In this document: positions 8,488 through 17,128 of the stretch, in pieces | Position numbering within the stretch: position 1 is the first letter of the stretch | Layout of the letters: every line of letters starts with the position of its first letter | Source: JBGAKG01 sp044224495 | GTDB lineage: Bacteria; Myxococcota_A; Polyangia; Polyangiales; Polyangiaceae | Assembly (NCBI GenBank): GCA_044224495.1 | Contig: JBGAKG010000021.1 | Location: forward strand, 1 to 64,000 | Length of the DNA: 64,000 nucleotides | Direction: 5' to 3' | Notes under the pieces: generated by a model | The model's input: only the letters and a program-made list of their open reading frames with translations | Database searches by the model: none | Told to the model about the DNA's origin: nothing | Translations under genes and position numbers: made by a program

Positions 8488-9983
8488 TTCCGGTGGGTGA
8501 GATCCACCGTATCACCGCTCGGCTTCGCGGTCGCCGTGGGCCGCACCGGGGGGCGCGCCGTGCCGTGCGGCTTCCCCGAAGCGGGCACGGAGGCCGTCGT
8601 GACGGGGGCGCCGGAGGTCGCGGCCGAGGCCACCGTCGCCATCGTCTCGGTCGGCGCCGCGGAGACGCTCGCGGGAAGGCTGGGCGCTGCGCTCGCGGTC
8701 TCGGTCGGCTTCGCCGCGCTCGTCGTGGGGAGAGGCGCCTTGTCCGCGCCCCGCCCGAGCGCGAAGACGAGCACGGCTCCGATCCCCGCGAGCGCGATTG
8801 CGCTCCCGACGATGATCGCCGCGCGATTCTTCCGCGGCGGCTCCTTGCCGGTCGTGGTGCCGCCCCACGTCACGTCGGTGCGCGGCGTCGGCGGGGGCGG
8901 AGGCGGCGTCTTCACGCCGGGAACCGAGTCGCGGCTCGTGCTGCCGCCGCGCGGCGGGATGCTCGGTACGCGCGGGAACGGCCCGCTCTTTCCGCTCCGG
9001 TCGGCGAGGAGCGTGCGCTGGATCCGCTCGATCGAGCCGCGCGCGGACTCGGGCGCGAACGGCGCCAGCGCGTTCGCGAGCTCCCCCACGTCGGACCAGC
9101 GCTGGATGCGATCGCGTTGCAGGCAGCGGAGCACGACGTCGTCGAGCCCGGGCGGAAGGTCGGGGCGACGCTCGCTCGGCTTGGGCGGAGCCTCGACCAT
9201 GAGCAGCGTGTACTGCTGGTGGATGCTGTCGGCGACGAAGGGGACCTTGCCCGTGAGCATCTCGAAGAGACACACGCCGAGCGACCACACGTCGGTCCGA
9301 TGGTCGACGTCGCGCGACGACTTCATCTGCTCCGGCGACATGTAGAGCGGGCTCCCGACGACGGCTTCGGTCTTCGTGACCTCGCCCTCGCTCTCGCCCG
9401 TGCTGCTCGTGCTCGCGAGCGGCCCGAGCTTGGAGACGCCGAAGTCGAGCACCTTGATCGTGGGCGAGCCGTCGGCCGCGGTCGTGAGGAACAGGTTCGA
9501 AGGCTTGAGATCGCGGTGCACGATGGCGAGCGCGTGCGCCTCGGCCACGCCCTCGCAGGCCTGGAGGAAGTACTCCAGCGCCTCGTCGACGGGCAGCCCG
9601 CCTTCGCTCTGGCGCACGAGCGACGAGAGCGTTCGCCCTTCGAGGTACTCCATCACCATGTACGGCGCGCCGTTCTCGAGCGTGCCGGTGTCGAGCACCT
9701 TGGCGACGTGCGGGCTCTTGAGCCGCACCGCGGCGCGCGCCTCGCGCTCGAAGCGCGCGATGGCTTCCTTGTTCCCGAGCGCTTTCGGGAGCATGAACTT
9801 GAGCGCGACCGATTGACGGAGCTGGAGGTGCGTGGCCTCGACGACGACGCCCATCCCGCCCTCGCCGAGGATGCGCCCGATCCGATACTTGCCGACGAGC
9901 ACGTCCCCCGGCTTCGGGTTCTCCGGAACCGGTGGGCGCTCCCGACTCTCGGGGCTCTCCTCGTACTTCGTCGAGTCGCTCAT
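8484..9983 (-). CDS. Hanks-type Ser/Thr protein kinase, membrane anchored
   Basis: 499 residues. Complete kinase domain: GEGGMG loop (about residues 40-45), ALKF with Lys62, HRDLKPSN catalytic loop, DFGVSKL and a YMSPEQ activation segment. A Pro/Thr-rich linker, one transmembrane helix (about 386-407) and an Ala/Thr/Ser/Pro-rich outer tail follow, so the kinase faces the cytoplasm and the tail the periplasm. ATG at 9983 is preferred to the in-frame TTG at 9992. It overlaps the TPR-PEGA gene by ATGA. The tail has no recognisable sensor domain such as PASTA, so what it senses is unclear. The coupled PEGA protein is the obvious candidate partner. Confidence 0.93.
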   Translation of the reverse strand: MSDSTKYEESPESRERPPVPENPKPGDVLVGKYRIGRILGEGGMGVVVEATHLQLRQSVALKFMLPKALGNKEAIARFEREARAAVRLKSPHVAKVLDTGTLENGAPYMVMEYLEGRTLSSLVRQSEGGLPVDEALEYFLQACEGVAEAHALAIVHRDLKPSNLFLTTAADGSPTIKVLDFGVSKLGPLASTSSTGESEGEVTKTEAVVGSPLYMSPEQMKSSRDVDHRTDVWSLGVCLFEMLTGKVPFVADSIHQQYTLLMVEAPPKPSERRPDLPPGLDDVVLRCLQRDRIQRWSDVGELANALAPFAPESARGSIERIQRTLLADRSGKSGPFPRVPSIPPRGGSTSRDSVPGVKTPPPPPPTPRTDVTWGGTTTGKEPPRKNRAAIIVGSAIALAGIGAVLVFALGRGADKAPLPTTSAAKPTETASAAPSLPASVSAAPTETMATVASAATSGAPVTTASVPASGKPHGTARPPVRPTATAKPSGDTVDLTHRK

Positions 9984-10034
9984 CGGCCGCAACCGCGATC
10001 GTGCCGCGGACCCCTGGAAAAGTCCACGTCGGCG

Positions 10035-11387
10035 CTATTTTCCGAGGAGACGAGCAATCTCGAGCCCCCAGGCCGCCGCCGCGAGCGCCACGGCCAGGAC
10101 GACGGCGTTCAAGGCATCGAGCCGGCGCGCCCGTCCGCGCAGTCGGGCGACGACCGAGCTCTTGGGGCCGTCGAAGAGGTAGACCGGGGCTTCCGCGGCG
10201 AGCCTCGCCTCCGTCGTGGCCGATCGGTAGGCGCCGCGCCCGGCGCTCCCCGGTGGGGTTCCGGCACCGAACAGGGTGACGCGCTCCCCGGTGCGGAGGA
10301 CCGACCTCCTGACGATGCAATCGCCCCCGGCGTGCTCGGCGGCGAGCTCGCGCGGGATCTGGAGCGCGGAGAGCTCGAACTCGCGGACGACGGTGAGGTC
10401 GGGAACGACTTGGAGCAGGTCGAGCTCCAGCGCTCCTTCGTTCGTCACGATCTCCAGCGTCCCACCGCTCGGGATCTCCCGCCGCGTGAGCCGTGTCTCC
10501 GCGAGGATCTCGACGAGATCGAACGCGACGTCGGCGTCGTCACCGAGCTCCACGCGGCGTCCGCCTCGCTTCCCGGCCTGGCCCTCGATCGCGACGGTCC
10601 CGTCGGCGCCATTCGCGATGCCCCGCGCGAGGCTCGCGAGCGTGCGGGCGCGCGAGAACAAGAACGCCGTGAGCGGGCAGGCGAGGGCCACGAGCACGAG
10701 CGCGGGGACGTAGGCACCGAGCGCGAGCCCCGCCCCGGCGAGCGCGAGCGGCGGAAGCGCCCCCAGCGCGAGGAGGGCGCTCGTGCGGCGGCGCTCGCGG
10801 CGAACGATTCGGCGGACGAAGCCCAACCCGAGGTCCCACCGCAGCGCGCCCGCTCCGACGATCGCGAGCGGGAGCCAGGCCAAGAAGAGGACCGCGGGCG
10901 CGATGCCGCGAATCTCCAGCGCCCGTTCCTCGTGGAGCGTCGCGCTCGGGCTCACGTCGACGGCGGGGCCATCGCAGCCCACCAACGCTCCGCCGACGAC
11001 GCATCCGTCGGCGCGCACGGGCTCGCCCTCCACGACGCACACCACGAAGGGCGGGACCCAGCCGTCGAAGGTGAGGTCCTCTTCGGCGACGTGGAACGTG
11101 CGACCATCGGGGGCGACGATGGGGATCGGCTCCATGTGTCGTCCACCGCCGGTGCACGTCAGCGGTTCGACCGGCCCGACCGTGCCGTCGAACCAGAGGC
11201 GCGGGGCATCGGCGCTCGTCGCCGGTCGCGCGTAGCGCGCCACGCGGCTGGAGGGATGAACGAGGAAAAGACCGAGCGCGCCGGTCAGCACCACGAGCAC
11301 TACGCCGACGACGACGGCGGCGACGGCGAGCCCTCCCCGTGACCGCGGGGACCGTGAAGGCAGAGAGACGCCCGTCGCTTCGGCCAC
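10035..11387 (-). CDS. Multi-pass membrane protein of unknown function
   Basis: 450 residues, GTG start. One transmembrane helix near the N-terminus (about 20-45) is followed by an exported loop with four Cys (CTGGG, CVVEG, CVVGG, CDGPA) likely to form disulfides. Two or three more helices lie around 165-250, then a cytoplasmic region and a final helix at the C-terminus. The layout recalls E3-ligase-like/GIDE-type bacterial membrane proteins, with a beta domain between helices, but I see no diagnostic motif, so function is unassigned. It sits 46 bases after the GFA-family gene and 51 bases before the kinase, in the same leftward train. Confidence 0.6.
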   Translation of the reverse strand: MAEATGVSLPSRSPRSRGGLAVAAVVVGVVLVVLTGALGLFLVHPSSRVARYARPATSADAPRLWFDGTVGPVEPLTCTGGGRHMEPIPIVAPDGRTFHVAEEDLTFDGWVPPFVVCVVEGEPVRADGCVVGGALVGCDGPAVDVSPSATLHEERALEIRGIAPAVLFLAWLPLAIVGAGALRWDLGLGFVRRIVRRERRRTSALLALGALPPLALAGAGLALGAYVPALVLVALACPLTAFLFSRARTLASLARGIANGADGTVAIEGQAGKRGGRRVELGDDADVAFDLVEILAETRLTRREIPSGGTLEIVTNEGALELDLLQVVPDLTVVREFELSALQIPRELAAEHAGGDCIVRRSVLRTGERVTLFGAGTPPGSAGRGAYRSATTEARLAAEAPVYLFDGPKSSVVARLRGRARRLDALNAVVLAVALAAAAWGLEIARLLGK

Positions 11388-11433
11388 GTAGGACGCTACG
11401 CCGGAATTCGCGGACGCGCCAAGCCGGGCGGCG

Positions 11434-11811
11434 TCATCGAATCCGCTCGACGTTCTCCTCCCAGTTCTCGCCGTCGAACGGGGCCACGGCGAACCGACCG
11501 ATCGCGCTCTTTTCGAGCGCCCGCACGTTCACGTCGACGTGACCGGGGTGCGATCGGGGCTCGTAGAATGGGTGTATTCCGCACGTTCGGCAGAACGTGT
11601 GGCGGGCTGCCCCGGTCCCGAAGCGGTACTCCGAGAGCGCGTCCGCCCCGGCCTCGAGCTGGAAGTCCTCGGGCGGGACGATGAGGTGGAGGAAGCCTTT
11701 CTTCGTGCAGATCGAGCAGTTGCAGTCGAGTGCCTCCCACTGGCGCACGCGGACGCGGAAGCGGACTGCGCCGCAATGGCAAGCTCCGGAGACCCAGTCG
11801 TCGTCGCTCAT
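11434..11811 (-). CDS. GFA-family zinc protein
   Basis: 125 residues, the normal length for the GFA (glutathione-dependent formaldehyde-activating-like, CENP-V) family. The zinc-binding cysteines are all present: GACHCGAVRF, DCNCSICTKKG and TFCRTCGIHPFY, the three signature blocks in the right order. Family members bind two structural/catalytic zinc ions; only a few are shown to act on S-hydroxymethylglutathione, so naming it a formaldehyde enzyme would overreach. It starts 10 bases after the end of the beta-propeller-like gene upstream, suggesting one transcript. Confidence 0.85.
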   Translation of the reverse strand: MSDDDWVSGACHCGAVRFRVRVRQWEALDCNCSICTKKGFLHLIVPPEDFQLEAGADALSEYRFGTGAARHTFCRTCGIHPFYEPRSHPGHVDVNVRALEKSAIGRFAVAPFDGENWEENVERIR

Positions 11812-11821
11812 CGGTCGTCGC

Positions 11822-12898
11822 TCATCGGCACTCGTACTTTCGGTAGGTGACGCCGCTCTCGGTCATCTCGGCGTGGAGCACGCCGCCCTCGTCGAGCACG
11901 ACGAGCTCGCGGAACGTCTCCTCGGGGAGCGTGTTGGCGGGGATCTGGAGGGTGGAGATCGGCGTCCCGTCCTTGCCTCCGAGGCAGGTGAGGAGCACGA
12001 GCTCTTCGTTCTCCTGCGGGACGGCCATCATCGCGAGGTAGATCGTACCGGCTTTGTCGCTGTCGAGCAGGAGCAGCGCCGGGATCGGCGTCCCCATCTT
12101 GAGCTCGCGCGTGAAGCGGTGCGTGCTCGTCGCGCGCGTGATCGCGCTCACCCACACGCGCCCGTCGTTCGCGTTCGTGATGCCGGCCGAGATGTACGAG
12201 CTGCCGTCGCGCGAGGGGCGGCCCGGGAGCTGCGAGCGGTCGCCGGTCTGACCGTCGGTGGTGCCGAGGAGCGTGAGCGCGCCGTGCTCCGTCTCGGCGT
12301 AGACCTTGTTGCCGTCGGTGAAGACGCCGGTCACGGCGCCGCTCTCGCGGATGCCCTTGCCTTCGAGCGGCAGCGCGCCGCGCACGTTGCCGTTCGCGTC
12401 GTACAGCTTCACGTCCTTCGAATCGAGCCGGTCCAACACGGCGACCGTGCCGTCGTCGGCGGTGACGAGATCCTGCGCGCCGCGGCCGGCGAGCTTCCAC
12501 GCGCCCAGCTGCTTGCCGTTCGCGTCGAGCCGGTGGATGCGCCCGTTGACCTGATCGAGCACGAGCGCGCCGTCGTGCCCGTCGCGCGCGAGGCTCATCG
12601 GCCCTTCGGGGTTCGCCTCGTCGGGGCGATGGCGGCCGACTTGGTTCTCCTCGCCGCCCCAGCCGAACGTCGCGAACGCACCCGACGACGAAGCCGTCGC
12701 CGACGGAAGCGGGATCGTCGTGCGCGCGAGCGCCGAGCCCGTGCTGGTGCCGGCGGCCGCCGCGCTCTTCGTCGCCGCGGAACCCGCGCCACCGCTCGAA
12801 CCGTCGCCGTTGCCGCAGCCGCGCTGGAGCAGGACGAGCGCGACGGCGGCGAGCGCGACGCCAGCGAGACCCATCACGAAGCGGGAGCGGTCGGCCAT
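11822..12898 (-). CDS. Exported NHL/beta-propeller-like protein
   Basis: 358 residues. An N-terminal hydrophobic anchor (VMGLAGVALAAVALVLL) is followed by a Gly/Ser/Ala-rich linker. The body is built of repeated strands of the kind DGHDGALVLDQVNGRIHRLD, DGTVAVLDRLDSKDVKLYD and DGNKVYAETEHGALTLL, read as blades of a beta-propeller of NHL or six-bladed type. Probably binds a ligand or protein outside the cytoplasmic membrane. ATG at 12898 begins exactly at the anchor; the in-frame extension upstream to 13048 is Arg-rich and improbable. First gene of the leftward train to 6482, divergent from the NlpC/P60-like gene. Confidence 0.65.
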   Translation of the reverse strand: MADRSRFVMGLAGVALAAVALVLLQRGCGNGDGSSGGAGSAATKSAAAAGTSTGSALARTTIPLPSATASSSGAFATFGWGGEENQVGRHRPDEANPEGPMSLARDGHDGALVLDQVNGRIHRLDANGKQLGAWKLAGRGAQDLVTADDGTVAVLDRLDSKDVKLYDANGNVRGALPLEGKGIRESGAVTGVFTDGNKVYAETEHGALTLLGTTDGQTGDRSQLPGRPSRDGSSYISAGITNANDGRVWVSAITRATSTHRFTRELKMGTPIPALLLLDSDKAGTIYLAMMAVPQENEELVLLTCLGGKDGTPISTLQIPANTLPEETFRELVVLDEGGVLHAEMTESGVTYRKYECR

Positions 12899-13185
12899 GG
12901 GACGAGCCGTACCAGAGCACGATTCGGGCCGCGGGGATCGCGCGCGTCGCCTCGGAGCTCGGGGGTGATGGGCTGGGGAACCACCCCGCGAACGGTCGCG
13001 GGGGCTCGCGAGCCCGCTCGCGAGGCGCGCCGTAGGTGGGTGTCGCACCTCCGCCCGTAACGCCGTTACGGTAGGTGACTTCCTTCGAGCAACTCGCGTG
13101 GCGTCGTTCGGCGGAAATCAGCGCGTTTTACCTACATCCGTCGCCAAACGAGGCTGGCACGACGTTCGCTCTAGGGGCCCTCGCG
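12899..13185. promoter_or_regulatory. Divergent intergenic region with a perfect palindrome
   Basis: 287 bases between two divergent exported-protein genes, the longest clean divergent promoter region in the first half of the window. It contains the palindrome CGTAACG-C-CGTTACG at 13056-13070, and GTAGGTG on both sides of it (13032-13038 and 13071-13077). A symmetrical dyad flanked by repeats is typical of a dimeric regulator's operator. I cannot assign the regulator or place -35/-10 boxes confidently. Confidence 0.5.
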
Positions 13186-14109
13186 ATGAACCTGAAGCCC
13201 TTCGCCCTCGCCTTCGCCGCGACGCTCCTGCTCGGTGCCGCCGCCTGCAGCACGCAGACGGGGCCGACCGACAGCCCGACGCTCGTCGGCGTGGACGACT
13301 CGCCCGATCCCGATCCGGTGACGAGCAACGGCACGGCGGTCGGCCCGGACGGCAGCCCGCTCGAGGTCGATGCAGGCTCCACCCAAGCCGGCGAGGTCTC
13401 GTACCCGATTGGGACGACGCTGGAGACCACCGCGGATCTCAACCTGCGCAGCGGCCCGACCACCTCGGACGCCGTCCTCCGCGTCATGCCGCAGGGCTCG
13501 CAGGTCGTCACCGTGAACCAGACGACCTCGAAGGGTGGCTTCCTGAACGTGAAGCACTCGGGCCTCGAGGGCTGGGCGTCCGCCAAGTACCTCAAGGTCG
13601 TCCAGAGCGGCGGCGGCGGCAGCAGCGCGACGGTGCAGGACAAGGCGATCGATCGCGCGAAGACCGGCGTCGGCTTCACCTACTGGTGGGGGCACGGCAA
13701 GTGGCAGACGAGCGGCGCCACGTCGTCGAACAAGGGCACGTGCAGCGGCAGCTGCCCGAGCTGCACGCACGGCGGCGCGTCGAACGGGGCGGACTGCTCC
13801 GGCTTCGTCGCGAAGGTGTGGCAGGTCCCCTCGTCCAACACCGACGTCAGCGTCGACAGCCACCCGTACAGCACGGTCGACTTCAACGGCTCGAGCTCGC
13901 TCTGGAGCACGGTGTCCCGCAGCAACCTCAAGAAGGCGGACGCGCTGGTCTACAACTCGAACGGGGCGGGGCACATCGTCCTGTTCGAGTCGGGTGACGG
14001 CTGGGGCTCGATGTGGACGTACGAGGCCCGCGGGTGCTCGTACGGCATCGTCCACAACCTCCGCACCGCCGGCTCCGCGTACAAGGGCATCCGTCGCGCC
14101 GGTTGGTGA
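13186..14109 (+). CDS. SH3b and NlpC/P60-like lipoprotein
   Basis: 307 residues. Lipoprotein signal ending at GAAAC, an acidic/polar spacer, then a bacterial SH3 domain (about 83-145: ADLNLRSGPTTSDAVLRVMP and GWASAKYLKV) that usually binds peptidoglycan. The C-terminal domain resembles NlpC/P60 peptidases. The nucleophile would be Cys204 in GADCSGF and the general base His263 in GAGHIVLFE. A Cys/Gly-rich insert (CSGSCPSCTHGG) sits just before the active-site Cys. Likely a cell-wall amidase or endopeptidase at the outer face. ATG at 13186 places the signal peptide at the very start; the in-frame leader from 13075 does not look like protein. Confidence 0.8.
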   Translation: MNLKPFALAFAATLLLGAAACSTQTGPTDSPTLVGVDDSPDPDPVTSNGTAVGPDGSPLEVDAGSTQAGEVSYPIGTTLETTADLNLRSGPTTSDAVLRVMPQGSQVVTVNQTTSKGGFLNVKHSGLEGWASAKYLKVVQSGGGGSSATVQDKAIDRAKTGVGFTYWWGHGKWQTSGATSSNKGTCSGSCPSCTHGGASNGADCSGFVAKVWQVPSSNTDVSVDSHPYSTVDFNGSSSLWSTVSRSNLKKADALVYNSNGAGHIVLFESGDGWGSMWTYEARGCSYGIVHNLRTAGSAYKGIRRAGW

Positions 14110-14146
14110 CGCCTCCGCAAGCGATCAGCGTGTTAGGGTCGGCGCC

Positions 14147-15337
14147 GTGCGCCGCCCCGCCATCGCCTCGCTGACCCTGCTGCTGCTCGCCGCGTGCGCG
14201 GGGGCGAGCACGCCGCCGGCCGCGGTTCCTCCGGTCGCGCCCGCCAGCGGAGCTCCCACGGTGGAGCTCGTCGAGTCGTGGCCGCTCGAGACCTCGCTCG
14301 ATCACCCGTCCGTCACCGACGTGAAGGACGCCTGGCTCGCGCTCGTGCGCGGCGCCAAGACGTCGATCGATCTCGCGGAGTTCTACGCGAGCGATCAGGA
14401 GCCGAGCGCGCTCCACGAGGTCGTGCTCGCCCTCGAGGCGGCCGCCGATCGCGGCGTGGCGATTCGCTTCCTCGTCGAGCAATCGTTCTACGCGAAGTAC
14501 CCCGAGACGGTGGATCGGTTCGCGAAGCACTCGGGCTTCACCGTCCGTCACTTCGATCGATCGAAGACGATGGGCGGGATCCTCCACGCGAAGTACTTCG
14601 TCGTCGACGGGCAGGTCGCCTACGTCGGCAGCCAGAACTTCGATTGGCGCTCGCTCGAGCACATCCAGGAGCTCGGCGTCGTGCTGCGCGGCAAGGGCGC
14701 GGTCGGTGCGGTCGCGCAGCTCTTCGCCGCCGATTGGGACGTGGAGGGCGGCGCCGGCCCCGCGCGCTACGCCTCCATCGCGTGGCCGAGCTTCCCCGAG
14801 CCGGTCCAAGGGGGCACGCTGACGGTGCTCGCGAGCCCGCGCGGGTTCCTCGGCGGCGACGTCGGGCGTTGGGATCTCCCCGAGTTCGTGCGCCGCATCG
14901 ACGCGACGAAGAAGCGTCTCCGCGTGCAGCTCCTCACCTACAAGCGGAAGAACCGCGACGGCACCCCGTTCACCGTCTTGGACGACGCGCTCCGGCGCGC
15001 GGTGACGCGCGGCGTGAGCGTCGAGATGATCGTGTCGGCGTGGAACGAGAAGGAGCCCACCGTCGCGGAGCTCGCCGCGGCGGGCGTTCGGGTCAGCGTG
15101 ATCACGATCCCGAAGTGGTCGGGGGGCGAGATCCCGTTCGCGCGCGTCGCCCACGCGAAGTTCGCCGTCTTCGACGACGACGCAGCGTGGGTCGGGACGA
15201 GCAACTGGGAAGGGGACTACTTCGAGAAGAGCCGGAACGTCTCCGTGTTCCTCGATGGGGCGCCGCTGGCGGCGAGCGTCGGCGCGATTTGGGACGCCGA
15301 CCGAGCTTCGCCGTACGTGCACCCGCTCGCGCCGTAG
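14147..15337 (+). CDS. Phospholipase D-like lipoprotein with two HKD motifs
   Basis: 396 residues. A GTG start gives a compact lipoprotein signal ending at LLAAC. Two intact HKD motifs are present: HAKYFVVDGQVAYVGSQN beginning at His147 and HAKFAVFDDDAAWVGTSN beginning at His336, the pair needed for one active site. Family members include phospholipase D, cardiolipin synthase, endonucleases and eukaryotic PLD3/4-type exonucleases. An N-terminal ASDQEPS segment after SIDLAEFY resembles the PLD3/4 branch. Its export and lipid anchor point to a periplasmic or surface hydrolase. It follows the NlpC/P60-like gene by 37 bases and ends 6 bases from a convergent sulfatase-family gene. Confidence 0.85.
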   Translation: MRRPAIASLTLLLLAACAGASTPPAAVPPVAPASGAPTVELVESWPLETSLDHPSVTDVKDAWLALVRGAKTSIDLAEFYASDQEPSALHEVVLALEAAADRGVAIRFLVEQSFYAKYPETVDRFAKHSGFTVRHFDRSKTMGGILHAKYFVVDGQVAYVGSQNFDWRSLEHIQELGVVLRGKGAVGAVAQLFAADWDVEGGAGPARYASIAWPSFPEPVQGGTLTVLASPRGFLGGDVGRWDLPEFVRRIDATKKRLRVQLLTYKRKNRDGTPFTVLDDALRRAVTRGVSVEMIVSAWNEKEPTVAELAAAGVRVSVITIPKWSGGEIPFARVAHAKFAVFDDDAAWVGTSNWEGDYFEKSRNVSVFLDGAPLAASVGAIWDADRASPYVHPLAP

Positions 15338-15343
15338 CCGACG

Positions 15344-17128
15344 TCAGTCCTCGTTCTTCGCCCCGTACGGGAGCGTCGGGAACCAGACCCGCGCCTCGCT
15401 CGCCATCGCCGCGCACTCCGGCTCCTTCGGATCGAGCGCCTTCGTGTCGTCGTGCAGATCGACGCAGCGGAAGTGGTAGTCCCACGGTTGCGCCGTGTAG
15501 GCGTGATCGCCGTGCAGGATCCCCCACGTCTTCACCGGACACGGGAACACGTCGGTACAGTTCGTCAGGGGGAGCATCTGCGGCTCCGCGCTCGGGAAGG
15601 GTCGGAGCAGGCTCCGCCCGTGCAACGCATCGACCCAGGGCCGGAGCGGGAACGAGTCCCACACGCCGAGGAAGTCGAGGACGGTGGGCACCAGATCGAG
15701 GTGCGTGACCCGATCGCCGGCGTGCGCGGCGAGCGCTCCGCTGCGATCGTCGTCGCGGAGCACCACGAACGCGGGGACGCGGATCTGCTCGTCGTAGAGC
15801 GATTGGCCGTGGTGGATGGCGGCGTGCTCGCCGAAGGCCTCGCCGTGGTCGCTCGTGAAGATCACCATCGACGGTGCGCCGGCTGCCGCGCGGTGGAACG
15901 CGGCGACGACCCGCGCGACGTCGGCGTCCTGCGCGTAGATCGCGTCGGCGTAGGCGGCGTGGAGCTGATCGAGTCCGCTCCACATCGTCGCGTGCGTGTA
16001 GGGCCGGAACGGCGCCTTCGCGTCGTCCACGTGATAGGGCGCGTGCGTGCCACCGAAGTGCGCGACATAGAGGAACGGAGGCTTCAGCTGCGCGAGCGCC
16101 GCTTCGGCGCGGTCGGCGAGCTTCTCGTCGATCCCGGCGTCGATCACCTCGTCGATGTCGTCGACCGGGTGCCCGACGAGATCGGCGACGCTGGAGAAGC
16201 CGTCGAGCTCGGCGCGGAGGTTCTGGCGCTCGAAGAAGGACTCGGTCTGCGCCGACGCGTAGTGGACCGTCGGGCGCGTCCCGTCCGCGAAGCGAACGGC
16301 GCGGGCGAAGTCGAAGAGGAGCGGCGCGGCGGCGAGCTTCGCTTGTCCCTCGATCGGAAGGTGCCCGGTGAGCAGGGCCGACATCGACAGCGCGGTGTAG
16401 CTGGCGACCGCGCGCATCTCGCCGAAGGCCACCCGATCGGGCGTGGCCGCTGCGGTCGCGGGAGCGATCGTGCAGGTGGGGCCGGACCCGACGCAGTAGT
16501 CGCTGGCGCGGATGCTCTCGTCGAAGATCACGAGGACCGCGGCGGGACGGCGCGGCGAGCGCACCTCGGGCAGGACCACCGTGCCGCTGGTCTTCGCCTT
16601 CGGAGGCGACGCGAAGCGAACGAACGCCGCAATCGCGTTGGCGTCGGGCGGGCCTTCGCCGTGGACGGACGAAGCCGCGGCGAGCACGGCGACCGCGACG
16701 GCGGCGCGCCAGCGGCGCGGTGCGGTGCTCTCGGGCGGCGGCGTGGCGGCGCGGAGCAGGAGCCACTCGAGCGCGCTCGCGATGGCGCTGCCGAGCGCGA
16801 GCCAGGGGGCGATGCGGAGGAGCATCGGCTTCGTGTCGCCCCACATGAAGCGTGCGGCGCCGGCCGCGTCCACTCCGTAGAACACGTGGTAGTAGCGCCA
16901 GAAGCCGAGCTGCGTCGCGACGATCGTTCCGGCGAGGATGGCGCACGCCATCCGGAGCCAGCGGCGCTGCAGCGCCGGGGCGTGCCACCAGAGCGCGGCG
17001 CTCGCGAGCCCCGCCACGGCGAGCGCGGGTTCGCCGACCCACGCGCGCGGACCACGAATGACGAGGTCCAGGAGCGCGAACTGCGAGGCGAAGGCGAGCC
17101 GAGCGACGCTCCGGCGACGAGCGCTCAC
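15344..17128 (-). CDS. Membrane sulfatase / phosphoethanolamine transferase-family enzyme
   Basis: 594 residues. Four hydrophobic helices occupy roughly the first 170 residues. The rest is an alkaline-phosphatase-superfamily domain with VLVIFDESIRASDYC (metal-binding Asp), SYTALSMSALLTG (the expected Thr/Ser nucleophile region), a HFGGTHAPYH segment and TSDHGEAFGEH. Arrangement and nucleophile context fit EptA/OpgE-type transferases or LTA-synthase-like enzymes, which move phospho-groups onto envelope lipids or glycans. The GTG start overlaps the upstream lipoprotein stop (GTGA). Without a structure-level comparison I cannot tell sulfatase from transferase. Confidence 0.8.
   Translation of the reverse strand: MSARRRSVARLAFASQFALLDLVIRGPRAWVGEPALAVAGLASAALWWHAPALQRRWLRMACAILAGTIVATQLGFWRYYHVFYGVDAAGAARFMWGDTKPMLLRIAPWLALGSAIASALEWLLLRAATPPPESTAPRRWRAAVAVAVLAAASSVHGEGPPDANAIAAFVRFASPPKAKTSGTVVLPEVRSPRRPAAVLVIFDESIRASDYCVGSGPTCTIAPATAAATPDRVAFGEMRAVASYTALSMSALLTGHLPIEGQAKLAAAPLLFDFARAVRFADGTRPTVHYASAQTESFFERQNLRAELDGFSSVADLVGHPVDDIDEVIDAGIDEKLADRAEAALAQLKPPFLYVAHFGGTHAPYHVDDAKAPFRPYTHATMWSGLDQLHAAYADAIYAQDADVARVVAAFHRAAAGAPSMVIFTSDHGEAFGEHAAIHHGQSLYDEQIRVPAFVVLRDDDRSGALAAHAGDRVTHLDLVPTVLDFLGVWDSFPLRPWVDALHGRSLLRPFPSAEPQMLPLTNCTDVFPCPVKTWGILHGDHAYTAQPWDYHFRCVDLHDDTKALDPKEPECAAMASEARVWFPTLPYGAKNED

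Noticed and set aside
8493..11342. 949-codon + strand frame opposite the kinase and membrane protein genes
   Set aside because: Arg-rich low-complexity shadow of the coupled minus-strand genes, crossing several real gene boundaries.
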